In this document: positions 42,801 to 51,443 of the stretch, piece by piece
Position numbering within the stretch: the first letter of the stretch is position 1
Layout: every line of letters starts with the position of its first letter
Assembly (NCBI GenBank): GCA_020850415.1
Contig: JADZER010000028.1
Span: 62,001 to 126,000 of the forward strand
Length of the DNA: 64,000 nucleotides
Source: Phycisphaerales bacterium
GTDB taxonomy: Bacteria; Planctomycetota; Phycisphaerae; Phycisphaerales; UBA1924
Direction: 5' to 3'
Notes under the pieces: generated by a model
Database searches by the model: none
The model's input: only the letters and a program-made list of their open reading frames with translations
What the model was told of the DNA's origin: nothing
Translations under genes and position numbers: made by a program

Positions 42801-42981
42801 GCAGCCTGAGCCCGCCGAAGGTCCTGCCGGTCAGGTCCAGCGGGTCCACGGCCGCCTGCCCCGCCCCCTCAATGCCGCCGGCCGGCTGCGCGAGCGCCGA
42901 CCCAGCCAGCAGCACCATCGCCGCCGCGGGGGCGGCGAGCAGCGAACGACAGCACCTGGCTCGGCGGGTACGCGGGATCAC
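39889..42981 (-). CDS. LptD/OstA-like outer-membrane LPS assembly protein
   Basis: A protein of about 1030 residues. After a signal peptide (SLLAAPAAAMVLLAGSALAQ) there are LptA/OstA-like strands (GIYLEGDVQVTDGQYTLRGP, RVYYDVAHDRALIVDAVFW). A 'VPFLYWPVWVGDP' segment is a characteristic LptD feature. A long beta-barrel C-terminal part with alternating aromatic strands (SEFLFDYYNQRGFAVGTNTR, DSTVVYYNLQYQLTEKYRAS) ends in SVGFVLSPRG. LptD inserts lipopolysaccharide into the outer leaflet. The start is unsure: GTG at 42981 gives a clean signal, while ATG at 43050 overlaps the upstream TGA (ATGA) but adds a basic 23-residue lead. N-terminal FecR-like strands (FGGLRLPLGPVAGVVEFAAS) are extra. Confidence 0.85.
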   Translation of the reverse strand: MIPRTRRARCCRSLLAAPAAAMVLLAGSALAQPAGGIEGAGQAAVDPLDLTGRTFGGLRLPLGPVAGVVEFAASHAWVWVEQDGGVTTQRLLLEDGVVVTLGSTRLEAKRAVVWIERLGGEPGAASTHQVFVYFDGVGSLAADAGTSLRASRLSVDGVVMTGRPVRLEVDLAEQGRPSDAFVREAERELTRYLRELVWGSPVALEEVAPVEPAPEVGLGTPGRYPPPPAEGEWLRSAPVVADAGDELFAKDGTITFDPGQIALVAGGTGRSLLLTDGVSVLYRDARSTRQLQMRAERAVVFLSEGTVAELGQFRPEDLEGIYLEGDVQVTDGQYTLRGPRVYYDVAHDRALIVDAVFWTYDQRLRMPLYVRAEALRQESAEQFLATKATVANTRFARPHMSIGAQTVTVDRYTRRDGTTGNSVDARGLTARAGSVPFLYWPVWVGDPERFPLRNFEMSSSSRTGPVWRTAWDVHTLLGLEAPEGLTSEFLFDYYNQRGFAVGTNTRWANEQMKGGVFGYLLFDDEGKDLTTSGRRLDVMGETRSMLLAENRWRFNQAWSLTTELAYVSDPRLVQALFPEIAEEGRELTTRARVERTDENSQLALEAKSSLNDFLVNNWLLESRGYSVDKLPEISYVRTLDDLLSEWSPGLLTLNSEYRLGQLAMNFSDPEVQELGFTSRSLSEAAFGIDPAESIADSLRAQGLRENGVYRLDTRHEASMALDAGPVRVNPFMVGRVTAYDNDFEGYSPDEDDNARMWGAAGVRFATTLQRVDNTIDSDFFDLHRVRHIIEPGVTVWHAGSTVDRVDLPVYDDAVESLAEGTMVRAGVDQTWQTKRGGPGRWRDVDVFKLRAEYVWASDDADRESPIGRWFEDRPELSSVGEFLDVEGLWQVSDPVGVTGRVVYDAGDTHQPAYSTFGVLVDHGYGLRSSAGQRFVNALDSTVVYYNLQYQLTEKYRASFGANYDTTVDDFERISATITRSYPNLTVGLAYSYNKITNESSVGFVLSPRGLPGGFGLRTGDQNTRGSDLGG

Positions 42982-43046
42982 GGGCTTGCAGTGTACCCGC
43001 TGGCAGGCTGGGCGGTTTCGCCCGGGCGCCCCCCACCGCGCCCCGC

Positions 43047-44198
43047 TCATCCGCCTACCGGCTCGACCCGGTGCCTGTACTCCACCCCCCGGCGCCGGTG
43101 CTCGGCGAGGATGTGCTCCACAAGCCCCGCGTCGCCCCCGAACCGCTCCGGCGGGTTGACCCCCGGGCTCACATACCTCCCCGAAGCCAGCGCCCTGGCC
43201 ATGATCGCGCACGGGAACGCCGTGGTCCGGGCCATGCTCGTCGCCTGGCTCTCCCGGTGGTAGAACGAGAGCAGATCCCACGAGTGCCGCTCGCGCCGGC
43301 CCCCCTTGTCCCCCTCCACCGCGATCCGCATGACCGTCAGGTCCTCCTCACCAGGCCCGTACGACCACTTGGGGAACATCAGCGTGCTGATCACATCGAT
43401 CGGCCTGACCCGCACGCCGCCCACCTCGATCGGCTCGTGCCCGAACAGCCCCGTCTCCCGGAACACCCGCATCAGCCCGATGTGCCCGGGGTACCGGAGC
43501 GTCTTTTCTTTCATGAACGGGACCGACATCGTGTACGCCAGCGACCGCAACCCGTCGGTGTTGAACGCCTCGAGCGTGCCCACCCCCTCGAAATCCAGCA
43601 GCTCCGGCTCGCTCAGCGCAGCGCGCGTCACGATCCGACCGTGCTCCACGATCCGGCTCGGACGCGTGTACTCCTCGATCACATCGCTCGGGCTGAACCC
43701 CGCCTTGTACTCGAACGGCCAACGCCGCTCCCGCGGCAGCCCGCCCACATAGATCTCTACCGACTCGGCCCGATCCAGCGACGCGACGCTCCTCGCCGCC
43801 AGCAGGTTGCTCATCCCCGGAGCCACCCCGCAGTCCACAACCGCCGTAACACCCCGCTCCTTGGCCAGCGCGTCAAGCTCGATCGCGTCCTCGGGCATGA
43901 ACGAGATGTCGCAGTAGGGCTTGCCCGCCTCGATCACCGCCCGGAGCGTCTGGAACCCGATCACGCTCGCCAGCGCCCCCACCACCACATCGAACGGCTC
44001 GATCGCCCGCCGCAGCGCCGCCACATCCCCAAGGTCAGCCCGGAGCGTCCGCACCCGCCCCGCCGACCGCGCCGAGGCCCGATCGAGCGCTTCGGCCCGG
44101 TTGTCCGCGATGGTCACGCTGAGGTCCGCGTCCGCCGCCAGATCCGCGGCCATCACCCCACCCACCAGCCCAGCCCCGAGAACGATCGCTGAAGGCAT
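43047..44198 (-). CDS. Saccharopine dehydrogenase-like oxidoreductase
   Basis: A 383-residue protein with an N-terminal NAD(P) fold (AIVLGAGLVGGVMAADLAAD, LSVTIADNRAEALDRAS, PFDVVVGALASVIGFQTLRA). The second part has YCDISFMPEDAIELDALAKE, VVDCGVAPGMSNLLAARSV and FEYKAGFSPSDVIEEYTRP. This is the saccharopine/L-lysine 6-dehydrogenase-type family. It may act in lysine or amino-acid-derived metabolism, but the substrate is not certain. The start at 44198 puts the Rossmann strand at the beginning. Its TGA overlaps a possible LptD-like ATG, so the two genes may be coupled despite unrelated functions. Confidence 0.85.
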   Translation of the reverse strand: MPSAIVLGAGLVGGVMAADLAADADLSVTIADNRAEALDRASARSAGRVRTLRADLGDVAALRRAIEPFDVVVGALASVIGFQTLRAVIEAGKPYCDISFMPEDAIELDALAKERGVTAVVDCGVAPGMSNLLAARSVASLDRAESVEIYVGGLPRERRWPFEYKAGFSPSDVIEEYTRPSRIVEHGRIVTRAALSEPELLDFEGVGTLEAFNTDGLRSLAYTMSVPFMKEKTLRYPGHIGLMRVFRETGLFGHEPIEVGGVRVRPIDVISTLMFPKWSYGPGEEDLTVMRIAVEGDKGGRRERHSWDLLSFYHRESQATSMARTTAFPCAIMARALASGRYVSPGVNPPERFGGDAGLVEHILAEHRRRGVEYRHRVEPVGG

Positions 44199-44415
44199 GC
44201 CACGGCTCCCATGCAAACGCCGCCCACGCGCGACCCGAGGGCAGAGTACCCCTCCGACGCCACGACCGGAGGCCCCAGCCCCCGCCGAAAACCTGGGTGT
44301 CCCCCCTGACCAAAACCCCCCATGTTCGCAGTTTTAAAGGGACCGCACGCACAGACCCGATAACCGCACTGCTTGGCTGGCCCGGGTTAGCCCCTCCCGT
44401 GGCAGCGTTCTGAGC

Positions 44416-45891
44416 ATGCCTCACTCCTCCGAGAGGCCCCCCGTGCGGACGATCGCGATCATCAATCAGAAGGGCGGTTGTGGAAAGACCACGACCGCGA
44501 TCAATCTGGGTGCGTGCCTCGGCCGTCTCGGGCGCAGGACCCTACTGATCGACCTGGACCCCCAGGGCCACTGCGCTGCGGGCCTCGGCGTCCCGGAACG
44601 GGAGGTGGAGATCGACTCGGCCGACCTGCTCCAGGCCGCTGGCAGCCGCCATCTTGACACCAGCCGAATGTTCTGGCGGTGCGCGCGAAACCTCGACCTC
44701 ATCCCCAGCCGCGTACGGCTCGCCGGGCTGGAAGCCCCGGGGTCGGCCTTCGGCAAGCGGGAGGGTCGTGAGCGCTCACTCGCCCAGTCGCTCGGGGCGT
44801 TGGGCGACCGGTTCGATGTGTGCATCCTCGACTGCCCCCCCTCGATCAGCCTGCTCACCTTCAACGCCCTCGTCGCCGCGGACCTGGTGCTCGTCCCCGT
44901 GGAGACCGGCTACTTCTCGCTGCAGGGCGCGGCCCGGCAGCTGACGACCGTCCGCGCCGTCGGGCGCCGTCTCGGGACGGACATCCGGTGCGCCGTGCTG
45001 CCCACGCTCCACGAGCCGGGGCTGGCCGTCGCGGAAGACCTGCTCGCCGAGCTGCAGCGACGATTCGGCAAGCGCCTGCTCCCCGTGATCATCCGCCGCG
45101 ACCCCTCGCTGCGCGAGGCGGTCTCTTTCGGGCGCCCGGTGTGCGACCACGCCCCCAACTCCGCCGGCGCCCACGACTACGCCGCCCTGGCGTCCATACT
45201 GATCGAGAGCGAATCGCTGCTCGCCGGCGCACCCGAGGACGACTGGCACGAGATCGAAGCCGCGGCCGGGCGTGAGACCCCGCGCCCGACCCGCCGGGAC
45301 TCCGGCGCCGACAGCATGATCATCCCCGGCCAGGACGGCTCGGTGTTCGTGACCTCGGCGACCATGACCGGCCCCGCGCTCGGGCAGGTGGTCGTGACCG
45401 GCGCCAGCGGGGAGTTCCACCCGGGCCTGGCCCACCGTCTGCGCGAGCCCTCGCTCCAACCGACCCCCAACCGGGCCGAGGAGATCGCCCGGCGCACCGC
45501 CCTGCCCCGCCCGCTCCCGGCCGAGAAGCCCAGCGACGACACGCCCCACCGGACCGCCGCCAGACCGGCGTTCGGCTGCCGGGTCTCCCCTTCGGGCGCC
45601 GAGTTCATCCAGCCGGGCGCCCTGGGCAAACGCGTCGCGGTGGCGGGGAAGTTCAGCCACTGGCAGCCGGTGGACCTCAGCCTGAACCAGGCGTCGAACA
45701 CCCACGCCCTCCGGCTCTCGCTCGCCCCGGGCCGGCACGAGTACCGGCTGGTGGTCGACGGCCACTGGATCGCGGACCCGTACAACACCGACTGGGTCCT
45801 CAACGAGTTCGGAGAACCGCACAGCATCGTCGAGGTGCCGCGAACCGCCGCCGCAACCCGGGAGGCCGATCTCCCCTGCGGCGCCGACTAG
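44416..45891 (+). CDS. ParA/MinD-type ATPase fused to a glycogen-binding (CBM48/AMPK) domain
   Basis: A 491-residue fusion. Residues 11-265 are a Walker-type partition ATPase with the deviant P-loop INQKGGCGKTTTAINLGACL (residues 16-35), the A' motif LLIDLDPQGH and CILDCPPSISLLTFNALVAA. A linker of about 140 residues follows, with Pro/Arg/Thr-rich sequence. Residues about 404-475 are a carbohydrate-binding domain of the AMPK-beta type: VAVAGKFSHWQPVDLS, LRLSLAPGRHEYRLVVDG and HWIADPYNTDWVLNEFGEPH. The conserved Trp residues (416, 451) and the H-E-Y-R-x-x-V-D-G turn are intact. It could place ParA-type dynamics on a polyglucan or glycogen granule. I do not know a described system of this kind. 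Confidence 0.9.
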   Translation: MPHSSERPPVRTIAIINQKGGCGKTTTAINLGACLGRLGRRTLLIDLDPQGHCAAGLGVPEREVEIDSADLLQAAGSRHLDTSRMFWRCARNLDLIPSRVRLAGLEAPGSAFGKREGRERSLAQSLGALGDRFDVCILDCPPSISLLTFNALVAADLVLVPVETGYFSLQGAARQLTTVRAVGRRLGTDIRCAVLPTLHEPGLAVAEDLLAELQRRFGKRLLPVIIRRDPSLREAVSFGRPVCDHAPNSAGAHDYAALASILIESESLLAGAPEDDWHEIEAAAGRETPRPTRRDSGADSMIIPGQDGSVFVTSATMTGPALGQVVVTGASGEFHPGLAHRLREPSLQPTPNRAEEIARRTALPRPLPAEKPSDDTPHRTAARPAFGCRVSPSGAEFIQPGALGKRVAVAGKFSHWQPVDLSLNQASNTHALRLSLAPGRHEYRLVVDGHWIADPYNTDWVLNEFGEPHSIVEVPRTAAATREADLPCGAD

Positions 45892-45920
45892 CCAACCCCG
45901 ACAAGGGCATGGAGTGCCCC

Positions 45921-47210
45921 ATGGACCGCCCCTACACCGAGCACGCCGCGACCCCCAACGGGCGCCACCAACCCGACGGCCCACGCGACCACGAGATGGA
46001 CGAGTTGGCCGACATGTTCCTCGGCCCCGCCGAGCAACCCGGCGGTGATGCGCCCTCCCCCGATCGCGAGGCGCCGCACGCCGTGCCCCGCCCGTCGCGC
46101 CGTGCCCGCCTCGAAGGGGTAATCCTGGGCCACCTGCCGATCTCCGCATCGGCATGGCCGGGGCAATACGCCCGCCGTCGCGCCGAACAGACCGGCGCCC
46201 CGGTCGCTGTCGTGAAGCTCGCGGGCGGCGCGCTCACCATCGACCTCATCGGCGCCGGCAACCCCGACCGCCCGCCCGAGTCCGACCGCGAGGCCCTGGC
46301 CGCCGCGGGCCGGCTCGCACAGGTCATCATCCTCCGCGTGGAAGAGCCGGCCGAGGCGCGCCTCGCCGCCCTGCCGCTGCTCGACACGCTCTGTGTGCTC
46401 ACCGGCGCCGACGACGCGGCGGTCGTCGCCTGCTACCGGAAGCTCAAGGCCCTGGCCGGCTCGCCGCCCGGCGTACTGCCCGCCGTGCGCCTGACCGTCA
46501 TGGGCGCAGACGATGGCCACGGGCGCCGGGCCCACGATCGGATCGCCCGCGCCGCAAAGGAGTTCCTCGAGGCCGACCTGCTCGACCCCGTCATCATCGA
46601 TCGGATCGGGCCCACGGGCAGCACCGCGGTCTACCGCGGGCCCAGCGCCCTTTCGATCGAGGACATCGGACGCATCCTGACCGAACGCCCGGCCGAACCC
46701 GCACGCCCCGTGCCCGCGTCCATCCCCACCCTCACACCCACCCTCACACCCACTCTCGCACCCGCCATCCCACCCAGTCCCTCGCCCGCGCCGCCCGAAC
46801 CGATCGCGCGCCAGGACGAACACCGCGCCCGGCCCGATGGCCGGCTCTCCTCGCTGGTCCCCGGCGTCGATCCGCTCGAATCACGCTGCGCCGCGGCGCC
46901 GCAGGTCGAGCTGGCCGTGGACGACCAGGGCCGCCTGCACCTCATCGCGGCGAGACTCGCCAGCGTGCCGACGCAGAGCTCCGCCGACGCGATGGGCGAC
47001 CTTGTCCGCGTCGCAGGCTGGGCACACGCCAATAGCTCGCTGCTGGCGCGGGCCGAGCCCCGCGTGCTCGCCGCGGACCCCGTCCTGCACCTGATCACCG
47101 ACGACGCGTCCGGCGCAACCTCGCTGGCCGGCCCGATCGTCCGCGTCCACCTGGCCGTCCCCGCCCGCCCCATGGCGTTCGGCCTCACGGCCGTCCCGCT
47201 GGGCGTGTAG
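45921..47210 (+). CDS. Partner of the ParA-CBM protein, possible degenerate ATPase
   Basis: A 429-residue protein, 30 bases after the ParA-CBM gene, that I do not recognise by family. The N-terminal tail contains MDELADMFLG (26-35), a short helix of the kind used for binding a partner. Residues 62-260 look like a P-loop-lacking ParA/FlhG fold: LEGVILGHLPISASAWPGQY, APVAVVKLAGGALTIDLIG, VIILRVEEPAEARLAALPLL and VRLTVMGADDGHGRRAHDRI. The glycine loop has no Lys-Thr. Residues 262-290 are a repetitive linker (TLTPTLTPTLAPAIPPSPS), then an alpha/beta tail domain. The start at 45921 has GGAG before it; 45909 is possible. The pair may act as active and inactive subunits. Confidence 0.75.
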   Translation: MDRPYTEHAATPNGRHQPDGPRDHEMDELADMFLGPAEQPGGDAPSPDREAPHAVPRPSRRARLEGVILGHLPISASAWPGQYARRRAEQTGAPVAVVKLAGGALTIDLIGAGNPDRPPESDREALAAAGRLAQVIILRVEEPAEARLAALPLLDTLCVLTGADDAAVVACYRKLKALAGSPPGVLPAVRLTVMGADDGHGRRAHDRIARAAKEFLEADLLDPVIIDRIGPTGSTAVYRGPSALSIEDIGRILTERPAEPARPVPASIPTLTPTLTPTLAPAIPPSPSPAPPEPIARQDEHRARPDGRLSSLVPGVDPLESRCAAAPQVELAVDDQGRLHLIAARLASVPTQSSADAMGDLVRVAGWAHANSSLLARAEPRVLAADPVLHLITDDASGATSLAGPIVRVHLAVPARPMAFGLTAVPLGV

Positions 47211-47231
47211 CACGCCCGGCGCCGCCCGGTC

Positions 47232-48548
47232 TCAGGCCGATTCCTTCCGCGGGACACGAAGCTCCTTGAGCGAGCGCGGGTGCTCGATGGCCTCCGCGTC
47301 GACCACATACTCCAGGCCGGAGTGATCCTGCTCGGGCAGCTCGTACATCCACTCGAGCATGATGTCCTCGAGCACAGACCGCAGCGCGCGGGCGCCGGTG
47401 TCGCGCTTGGCGGCCTTCTTCGCGAGCGCCCGCAACGCCTCCTCGGCGAAGGTCAACTTGGCCCCCTCGAGCGCGAACAGGTGCTGGTACTGCTTGATGA
47501 GCGCGTTCTTCGGCCGGGTCAGCACATCGACCAGCGCCTCCGTCGACAGGCTCTCCAGCGGCGCGATGATCGGCAGACGCCCGACCAGCTCGGGGATCAT
47601 CCCGAACTCGACGATGTCCGTCGTCCGCACATGCTGCAGAACCTCGCCGCGGCTGGCGCTGGCGTTCAGCCGCACCTTGCCCTCGCCGTGGATGCCGAAC
47701 CCGATCTGCGTGTTGCCCAGACGACGCCGGATGATCTCGTCGATCCCCACGAAGGTCCCGCCGCAGATGAACAGGATGTGCGAGGTGTCGATCTGGATGT
47801 ACTGCTGCTCGGGGTGCTTGCGCCCGCCCTGCGGCGGGACATTCGCGACCGTGCCCTCCAGCATCTTCAGCAGGCTCTGCTGCACGCCCTCGCCCGACAC
47901 ATCGCGGGTGATCGAGACATTGTTCGAGGTCTTGCCGATCTTGTCGACCTCGTCGATGTAGATGATGCCGCGCTGCGCCGCCTCGACATCGAAGTCCGCC
48001 GCCTGCAGCAGCTTGAGCAGCAGGTTCTCGACATCCTCGCCCACATACCCCGCCTCGGTCAGCGTCGTCGCGTCGCCGATGGCGAAAGGCACCTTCAGCA
48101 TCCGCGCCAGCGTCCGCGCCAGCAGCGTCTTCCCGCTCCCCGTCGGGCCGACCAACAGGATGTTGCTCTTGTCGAGCTCGAGGTTCGTCGCCTCCTCGCT
48201 CTCCAGGTGCAGCAGGCGCTTGTAGTGCATGTGCACCGCCACGCTCAGCGTGCGCTTCGCCCGCTCCTGCCCGATGATGTACTGGTCGAGGAACTCCTTG
48301 ATCTCCCGCGGCGCCGGCACCTCGCCCAGCGAGTTGGAGATCGAGTTCACCCGGCGCTTCTCCTGCCGGAAGATGTTCTGGCAAAGGTCCACGCAGTTGG
48401 CGCAGATGTAGACCTCGCTCGGCCCCTCGACCATCGGCCCGACCTCGCGGCTGGTCTTGCCGCAGAACGAGCAGGTCGTCACCTTGCGCCCGCGAAAGCC
48501 GCCGTCACCGCCGCCCGCGTCGCTGCCATCGGTCCTGGTCTTCGCCAT
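47232..48548 (-). CDS. clpX: ATP-dependent Clp protease ATP-binding subunit ClpX
   Basis: A 438-residue ClpX. The N-terminal zinc domain has Cys26, Cys29, Cys49 and Cys52 (CSFCGK, YICANC). The AAA+ domain has Walker A GPTGSGKT at 134-141, [12 protein letters not shown], the pore loop GYVGEDVEN and the RKH-type motif ([10 protein letters not shown]). The ClpP-binding IGF loop is in [10 protein letters not shown], so it should still dock on ClpP although no clpP is adjacent. The extended N-terminus ([14 protein letters not shown]) is low-complexity and dispensable. Normal length otherwise. Its gene is alone, upstream of a small membrane protein gene. Confidence 0.97.
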   Translation of the reverse strand: MAKTRTDGSDAGGGDGGFRGRKVTTCSFCGKTSREVGPMVEGPSEVYICANCVDLCQNIFRQEKRRVNSISNSLGEVPAPREIKEFLDQYIIGQERAKRTLSVAVHMHYKRLLHLESEEATNLELDKSNILLVGPTGSGKTLLARTLARMLKVPFAIGDATTLTEAGYVGEDVENLLLKLLQAADFDVEAAQRGIIYIDEVDKIGKTSNNVSITRDVSGEGVQQSLLKMLEGTVANVPPQGGRKHPEQQYIQIDTSHILFICGGTFVGIDEIIRRRLGNTQIGFGIHGEGKVRLNASASRGEVLQHVRTTDIVEFGMIPELVGRLPIIAPLESLSTEALVDVLTRPKNALIKQYQHLFALEGAKLTFAEEALRALAKKAAKRDTGARALRSVLEDIMLEWMYELPEQDHSGLEYVVDAEAIEHPRSLKELRVPRKESA

Positions 48549-48634
48549 GAAGCCCCTCGCTCGGTCCGGATAAACACACTGCCTCCCCCGGCGGGAGTTG
48601 CTCCCCAGTCTATCGGCGTCCGCTCCGTGGTTCT

Positions 48635-49057
48635 CTACACTCGGCGAGAGTCGGGCCGGTTCTCGCCGCCACCATCCCGCACAGGCGGCGGCAGCGGCTC
48701 ACCCGTCAGGTCGTAACCGGGCCTGGCGACCAGTTCTCCCGGCAATGGAGCCCGTGTTCGGGCTCTTGCAGGGCCCGGCCCGCCGGCTTGGTCCGCGCCA
48801 GAGTTCTCCCCTCGCTCGCGCCCCGCCCGGACCACCAGCGCCGCCTGGGCCGTCCGGTACTCCTCCTCGGAGATCTCGCCGCGATCCCGCATCGCCCGCA
48901 TCGTCTCCAGCATCCCGCCGGCCCCCATCTCGCCCTGCTCGTCCGCGCCGTTCAGCCTCGCCCGCAGCGCGACCAGCACCAGCCCGGCGACGATCACGAC
49001 AACGATCAGCACGCCGACCGTGACGATGTACGGGGTGAGATTCTGGCCGGTGTTCAT
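48635..49057 (-). CDS. Small membrane protein with SHOCT-like helix
   Basis: A 140-residue protein. An N-terminal transmembrane segment ([22 protein letters not shown]) is followed by a charged loop and [20 protein letters not shown], a SHOCT-type short helical hairpin, which is a frequent accessory motif of small membrane or oligomerising proteins. The remainder is Arg/Gly/Pro-rich ([20 protein letters not shown]) and probably disordered. The start at 49057 gives the transmembrane segment near the N-terminus. Its stop is 87 bases from the clpX start on the same strand. Role unknown. Confidence 0.7.
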   Translation of the reverse strand: MNTGQNLTPYIVTVGVLIVVVIVAGLVLVALRARLNGADEQGEMGAGGMLETMRAMRDRGEISEEEYRTAQAALVVRAGRERGENSGADQAGGPGPARARTRAPLPGELVARPGYDLTGEPLPPPVRDGGGENRPDSRRV

Positions 49058-49246
49058 CGCCGAAAGTCGCCTCCGCCTCCACGGGGCCCCGTGACCCCCC
49101 AATCGACGCCGAGGGGTCGTCGTGCGGTCCCCGGCCCGCACCCGCCCCGAACCCGGCGCGGGCCCATCCTCCACGCCCCGAACGCCGCCCTCGGCGCCAC
49201 CCGAGTATCGGCCGATGCCGGCCGTCCCTCCAGCCACCCTCCCTGT

Positions 49247-49978
49247 CTACAGCCCGGGCATGATGCTGTTGCGGATCGGGTTGAGCACCACCGGCAGAAG
49301 GCGTGTCTCGACCAGCTCCTCGCCGTGGGCGGTCAGCGTTCGGAGCGTCTCCCGGAGCTGCTTGATGTCATCCACCGGACCAGCCCGCCGGAGCGTCAGA
49401 TACACACTGATCGGCTCCTCGGACCTCTCACGCCCACCCTCGCCCCGACGGGTCTTGACCTCGAAGTACGCCTCCGTCCCGTCCGACAGCGAGAGCCCCA
49501 CAACAGGCTGACAGTCGATCGTCCGCCCGTCCCGCCCGTCGAGCAGCTTCGCCAGCGGCGACCCCCCCAGCAGGGCGTCGGCGACAATCTCGTCGTGGTT
49601 GCCCCCGGCCGCGAGGTCGAAGCCGTAGAGCACCTCCACGAACTCGACATCCAGCGGGCTGATCGAGAGGAAGTAGGGCGACACCTCCAGCACCGTCTCG
49701 TGGAGTCGGTAGGCGTCGATCATCGCCCCGGGATTGACGATGCCCGACCGCACGCTGTTCGTGCGGACCGACACCCAGCGGTGCGGCGTGTCGCGCGTCG
49801 GCGACTCGAGCGCCAGCTCGTCCTTGTACTTGCGGAACTCGGTCATGCCCGGGTACTGGCGCCGCAAACGCTCGAACATCGAGAGCACAGTGTCCCGGCC
49901 GCGCGAGAGCTCGAGCTTCAGACCCAGCTTGAGGTTGATGTAGAAGTCCGTGCAGAACGCGCCATAGCTCGCCGTCAT
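49247..49978 (-). CDS. Conserved hypothetical protein
   Basis: A 243-residue protein, no signal peptide or transmembrane segment, which I know only as a conserved planctomycete-type hypothetical. It begins TASYGAFCTDFYINLKLGLK, then FERLRRQYPGMTEFRKYKDE and VRTNSVRSGIVNPGAMIDAY. Later there is SPYFLSISPLDVEFVEVLYG, FDLAAGGNHDEIVADALLG and LSLSDGTEAYFEVKTRRGEG. The last 40 residues form a helix. The conserved 'F-[YF]-x-N-x-K-L-x-L-K' start suggests an adaptor or binding protein rather than an enzyme. The start at 49978 gives the conserved opening. Confidence 0.8.
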   Translation of the reverse strand: MTASYGAFCTDFYINLKLGLKLELSRGRDTVLSMFERLRRQYPGMTEFRKYKDELALESPTRDTPHRWVSVRTNSVRSGIVNPGAMIDAYRLHETVLEVSPYFLSISPLDVEFVEVLYGFDLAAGGNHDEIVADALLGGSPLAKLLDGRDGRTIDCQPVVGLSLSDGTEAYFEVKTRRGEGGRERSEEPISVYLTLRRAGPVDDIKQLRETLRTLTAHGEELVETRLLPVVLNPIRNSIMPGL

Positions 49979-50036
49979 GGCCGTGCTCCTCCTTGACGCA
50001 CGGGGGGAGTGTAACCGGCCGACCATGCCGGGGAGG

Positions 50037-51329
50037 TCACGCCCGGCGCATCGGCTGGAGCTCCCAGTAGGTCAGGCTCCGCCACAGCCACTCGGCCGGC
50101 CCGAACCGGTACCGCGAGAGCCACGCCACGCTCCACAGGATTTCCACAACCCAGATCCCCACCACGATCAGCTCCTGCCCGAGACGGCCCACCTCTCCGG
50201 CCATCCCGAGCCCCCACCCGTAGAAAATCAGCGAGCACAGCACCGACTGCATCAGGTAGTTGGTGAACGCCATCTGGCCGACCCGCGCCAACGCCCCGGT
50301 CAGCCGGGCGAGGTACCCCTTCTTCACTATCCACAGCAGCAGCCCCGCGTGCCCCAGCATCATCGGGACCGCCCCGATCAGGTTGAAGAAAGTCCCGGCG
50401 AGCGCGAACCACACGACCCCGAAGCCGTGCGACTCGTTGAACACGATCCCCCCGACGATCAGCGGCACGCCGATCGCATACCCGATCGCCGCCATACGGC
50501 CGTAGAACGCCGCGGAACGCTTGCCCGTGAAGACGCCCGTCTTGGTGAGCGCGATACCCAGCAGCATCATCGACGCGGCACGCCAGAAGATGTAGAACAG
50601 GAAGCCCTGGATCTCCATCATCAGCGTCACCCCGGCCCGATGCCGGAACACCGTCGCCCAATCCCCCCGCAACGCCGCAACCTCCGCCTGCACCTGCTCG
50701 GGGGTCGGCGCCATGTAGCTCTGCAGCGCCTCAAGCCCCGCGGCGATCGCCTCCGGCGGGGCCTCCGCGCGGATGCTCGCCGCCGCGGCCGAGTCGGAGA
50801 ACAACATCCACACCTGGAACCCCTGAAACCCAGCGAGCAGCAGGTGCACCGCGAAGAACGCCCCCGACACGACAAACAGCCATACCGGCGGCAGCCGACG
50901 CAGCCACCACACCACCATCAGCCCGCACAACGCGTAGCTGTACAGGATGTCCCCCTCCCAGATCAGCCAGCCGTGGATGACACCGAAAACCAGCAGCCAG
51001 CACATCCGCCGGAGCCAGAGCCAACGCAGCCTCCGCGCGTCCTCCGGCGTCTCGGCCTTGCGGCTCCACACCACCACCCCCGCCCCGAAGAGCATGGAGA
51101 AAAGCCCCATCATCTTCAGGTCAAACAGCGTGTGCACGACCCAATAGGTCGCCCGGTTCGTCCCGCTGTACTCGGTGAAGATCGTCGGGTTGCTGTACGC
51201 CGCCATCGGCATCGCAAACACCATGACATTCATCGCCAGAATGCCCAGCAGGGCAAACCCCCGCAGCACATCGATCGACGCGAGCCGCTCGCCCTGCGAA
51301 ACGGGCGCTGCATGGAGCGTGTGTTCCAC
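50037..51329 (-). CDS. DUF418/DUF1624-type membrane protein
   Basis: A 430-residue protein with about ten transmembrane segments. It carries the family opening RLASIDVLRGFALLGILAMN, then WVVHTLFDLKMMGLFSMLFG, RRMCWLLVFGVIHGWLIWEG and DILYSYALCGLMVVWWL. The C-terminal part has VGQMAFTNYLMQSVLCSLIFYG and GPAEWLWRSLTYW, the DUF418 signature. Members resemble acyltransferase-3 membrane proteins, and their substrate is unknown. I chose GTG at 51329 because GGAGGT lies 6 bases upstream of it; an upstream ATG-like start at 51386 lacks such a site. Confidence 0.9.
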   Translation of the reverse strand: MEHTLHAAPVSQGERLASIDVLRGFALLGILAMNVMVFAMPMAAYSNPTIFTEYSGTNRATYWVVHTLFDLKMMGLFSMLFGAGVVVWSRKAETPEDARRLRWLWLRRMCWLLVFGVIHGWLIWEGDILYSYALCGLMVVWWLRRLPPVWLFVVSGAFFAVHLLLAGFQGFQVWMLFSDSAAAASIRAEAPPEAIAAGLEALQSYMAPTPEQVQAEVAALRGDWATVFRHRAGVTLMMEIQGFLFYIFWRAASMMLLGIALTKTGVFTGKRSAAFYGRMAAIGYAIGVPLIVGGIVFNESHGFGVVWFALAGTFFNLIGAVPMMLGHAGLLLWIVKKGYLARLTGALARVGQMAFTNYLMQSVLCSLIFYGWGLGMAGEVGRLGQELIVVGIWVVEILWSVAWLSRYRFGPAEWLWRSLTYWELQPMRRA

Positions 51330-51443
51330 CGACAGACCTCCGGGACCGGACCCTCTCGAACGCCAACCGACCACGGCGCGGAGCATACACGCCCACGGTC
51401 CCCAGCCCCCCCTGGTTGGGCCCCGAACTCCCCGGCTTTCGCC

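Noticed and set aside
40216-43263. 1015-residue frame antisense to the LptD-like gene
   Set aside because: His/Arg/Pro-rich shadow; no motif.
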